From assembly GCA_021413965.1 (NCBI GenBank), contig JAIOPI010000031.1:124001-188000 (forward strand): a stretch of 64,000 nt of DNA, read 5' to 3'. Source of the DNA: Lentisphaerota bacterium (GTDB lineage: Bacteria > Verrucomicrobiota > Kiritimatiellia > UBA8416 > JAIOPI01). A model generated the notes under the pieces. The model ran no database searches. It was given only the letters and a program-made list of their open reading frames with translations, and was not told the origin of the DNA. The position numbers and the translations under genes are program-made. Within the stretch, counting starts at the first letter, position 1. The number at the start of each line of letters is the position of its first letter. Positions 63,217-64,000 of this stretch are shown here, piece after piece.

Positions 63217-64000
63217 ATGTTTGCCGTTGTCATCTTTCTGGGCGCTTTTCTGCTGTTTCATGTGCAGCCGATGATCGCCAAGTTCATGTTGCCGTGGTTC
63301 GGGTCGACACCCGCGGTCTGGACCACGTGCATGCTCTTCTTCCAGGCATTGCTGCTGGGGGGCTATGCCTATGCCGACCAGGTGACCCGGCACGGCGCTC
63401 CGCGACGACAGGCCTCCATCCACACGATAGTCGTGCTGGCTGCGATCGGACTCATGGTTCTTCAGTGGCGCCTGTGGGGAACGCCGCTGCTGCCGGGCGA
63501 TAACTGGAAAGTGTTCTCCGCGGCGCGGCCGCAAGGGCATCTCCTGCTGCTTTTGCTGTGCAGCGTGGGCTTGCCGTATTTCGTGCTCGCCACGACCAAC
63601 CCGCTGCTGCAGAAATGGTTCACGCTGGCCCGTCCGAATCGCTCCCCCTATCCCTTGTATGCGCTGTCGAATTTGGGATCGCTGCTCGGGCTACTGGGAT
63701 ACCCGCTGGCCGTCGAGCGGTGGCTGTCGATTCCCGCCCAGGCCTGGATGGTGGCGGCGGCGTTTGTCACGTACGGTGCGCTGTGCCTCACCTGTGCGTG
63801 GCGACAGGAAGGGGGTGGGGGTGCCGAACGAGTCGCCGGGGGTGCACCTTCCGTGCAAGCTGGCATCCTGCATGAGGCGCCACCCACGTTTGGCACGCGT
63901 GTGCTATGGGTTCTTCTCGCCATGTGCGGATCAGCGCTGCTGCTGGCGGTTACCAATCAGCTCTGTGCAGAAGTCGCCGTGGTGCCGTTGTTGTGGGTCG
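63217..64000 (+). CDS. Fused MFS/spermidine-synthase-like membrane protein (3' end outside window)
   Basis: The frame is open from ATG 63217 to the right edge (261 residues so far) with no stop. Membrane helices start at once; the segment FLLFHVQPMIAKFMLPWFGSTPAVWTTCMLFFQ is the hallmark (shown here in parts: LLFHVQPMIAK, LPWFGSTPAVWTT) of the N-terminal membrane half of proteins fused to a spermidine-synthase-like domain. A second cluster of helices begins near 225. The synthase domain, if present, lies outside the window. Confidence 0.8.
   Translation, partial: MFAVVIFLGAFLLFHVQPMIAKFMLPWFGSTPAVWTTCMLFFQALLLGGYAYADQVTRHGAPRRQASIHTIVVLAAIGLMVLQWRLWGTPLLPGDNWKVFSAARPQGHLLLLLLCSVGLPYFVLATTNPLLQKWFTLARPNRSPYPLYALSNLGSLLGLLGYPLAVERWLSIPAQAWMVAAAFVTYGALCLTCAWRQEGGGGAERVAGGAPSVQAGILHEAPPTFGTRVLWVLLAMCGSALLLAVTNQLCAEVAVVPLLWV

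Noticed and set aside
1-64000. CRISPR arrays, transposons, integrases or prophage genes
   Set aside because: No evenly spaced short repeats, transposase, integrase or phage-structural proteins were found; the only tandem repeats are the in-frame units at 30911-31810.

Overview
The window is GC-rich, densely coded and entirely bacterial. I infer a member of the PVC superphylum (Verrucomicrobiota, Kiritimatiellota or Lentisphaerota) or a neighbouring phylum such as Hydrogenedentota. The grounds are the LL-diaminopimelate aminotransferase route, a long biosynthetic arginine decarboxylase, GYF_2-type and Calx-beta proteins, a fused MFS/spermidine-synthase-like protein, and a polysaccharide, sugar-acid and esterase cluster of the kind common in those groups. 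This is an inference without a marker gene such as 16S rRNA. Gram-negative organisation is supported by an LpxL-type acyltransferase and several lipoproteins. Several promoters match the sigma-70 consensus closely, the best being TTGACA-16 bp-TATAAT upstream of dapL.

Region by region. 1-8.1 kb: a run of seven signalling proteins (partial histidine kinase, receiver, receiver with a histidine-less helical domain, large CHASE3-GAF-PAS kinase, receiver, two receiver-kinases) with no DNA-binding output. 8.1-12.3 kb: tRNA-Ser(CGA), a 3D-domain lipoprotein, and a Calx-beta/MFS fusion. 12.4-18.2 kb: a phosphatase, a Gfo/Idh/MocA oxidoreductase and a complete potABCD polyamine importer whose genes overlap by 4 bp. 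18.4-23.8 kb: a secreted protein, an RluA-type pseudouridine synthase, a PAS/zinc-knuckle protein, an atypical carbamoyltransferase, a DUF2237 protein and speA, whose leader carries a long hairpin. 24.1-28.8 kb: a PAS-kinase-receiver hybrid, a receiver/pseudo-receiver protein, nrdR, an unknown gene overlapping nrdR, and purC. 28.8-32.9 kb: a PilZ-like protein followed by a 1244-residue coiled-coil protein capped at both ends by paired GYF_2-like modules and containing 100-residue repeats. 33-38 kb: dapL, a membrane glycosyltransferase with TPRs, an LpxL-like acyltransferase, a CAU tRNA and a dimeric dUTPase. 38-45 kb: an aldolase-family enzyme, a DUF6448-like secreted protein, a hydrolase/TSUP transporter pair, a large conserved protein of unknown function, and a DUF47/Pit phosphate transport pair.

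45-61 kb is a catabolic island: sialate O-acetylesterase-like protein, lipoprotein phosphoesterase with a CBM9-like tail, two large probable glycoside hydrolases, a GH1 beta-glucosidase, a tandem alpha/beta-hydrolase esterase, an FAD oxidoreductase, a PhyH-type dioxygenase and a BD-FAE-like hydrolase. A palindrome lies between the divergent GH1 and esterase genes, and a structured candidate small RNA with a strong terminator follows the esterase. 61-64 kb carries a divergent pair, a deoxyhypusine-synthase-like protein and a class II HDAC/acetylpolyamine amidohydrolase-like protein, then the start of a fused MFS/spermidine-synthase-like protein.

Two themes tie the window together. One is phosphorelay signalling without visible transcriptional output. 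The other is polyamines: import (potABCD), arginine decarboxylation (speA), a carbamoyltransferase close to speA, a DHS-like aminobutyl transferase, an HDAC/APAH-like deacetylase and a spermidine-synthase-like membrane protein.
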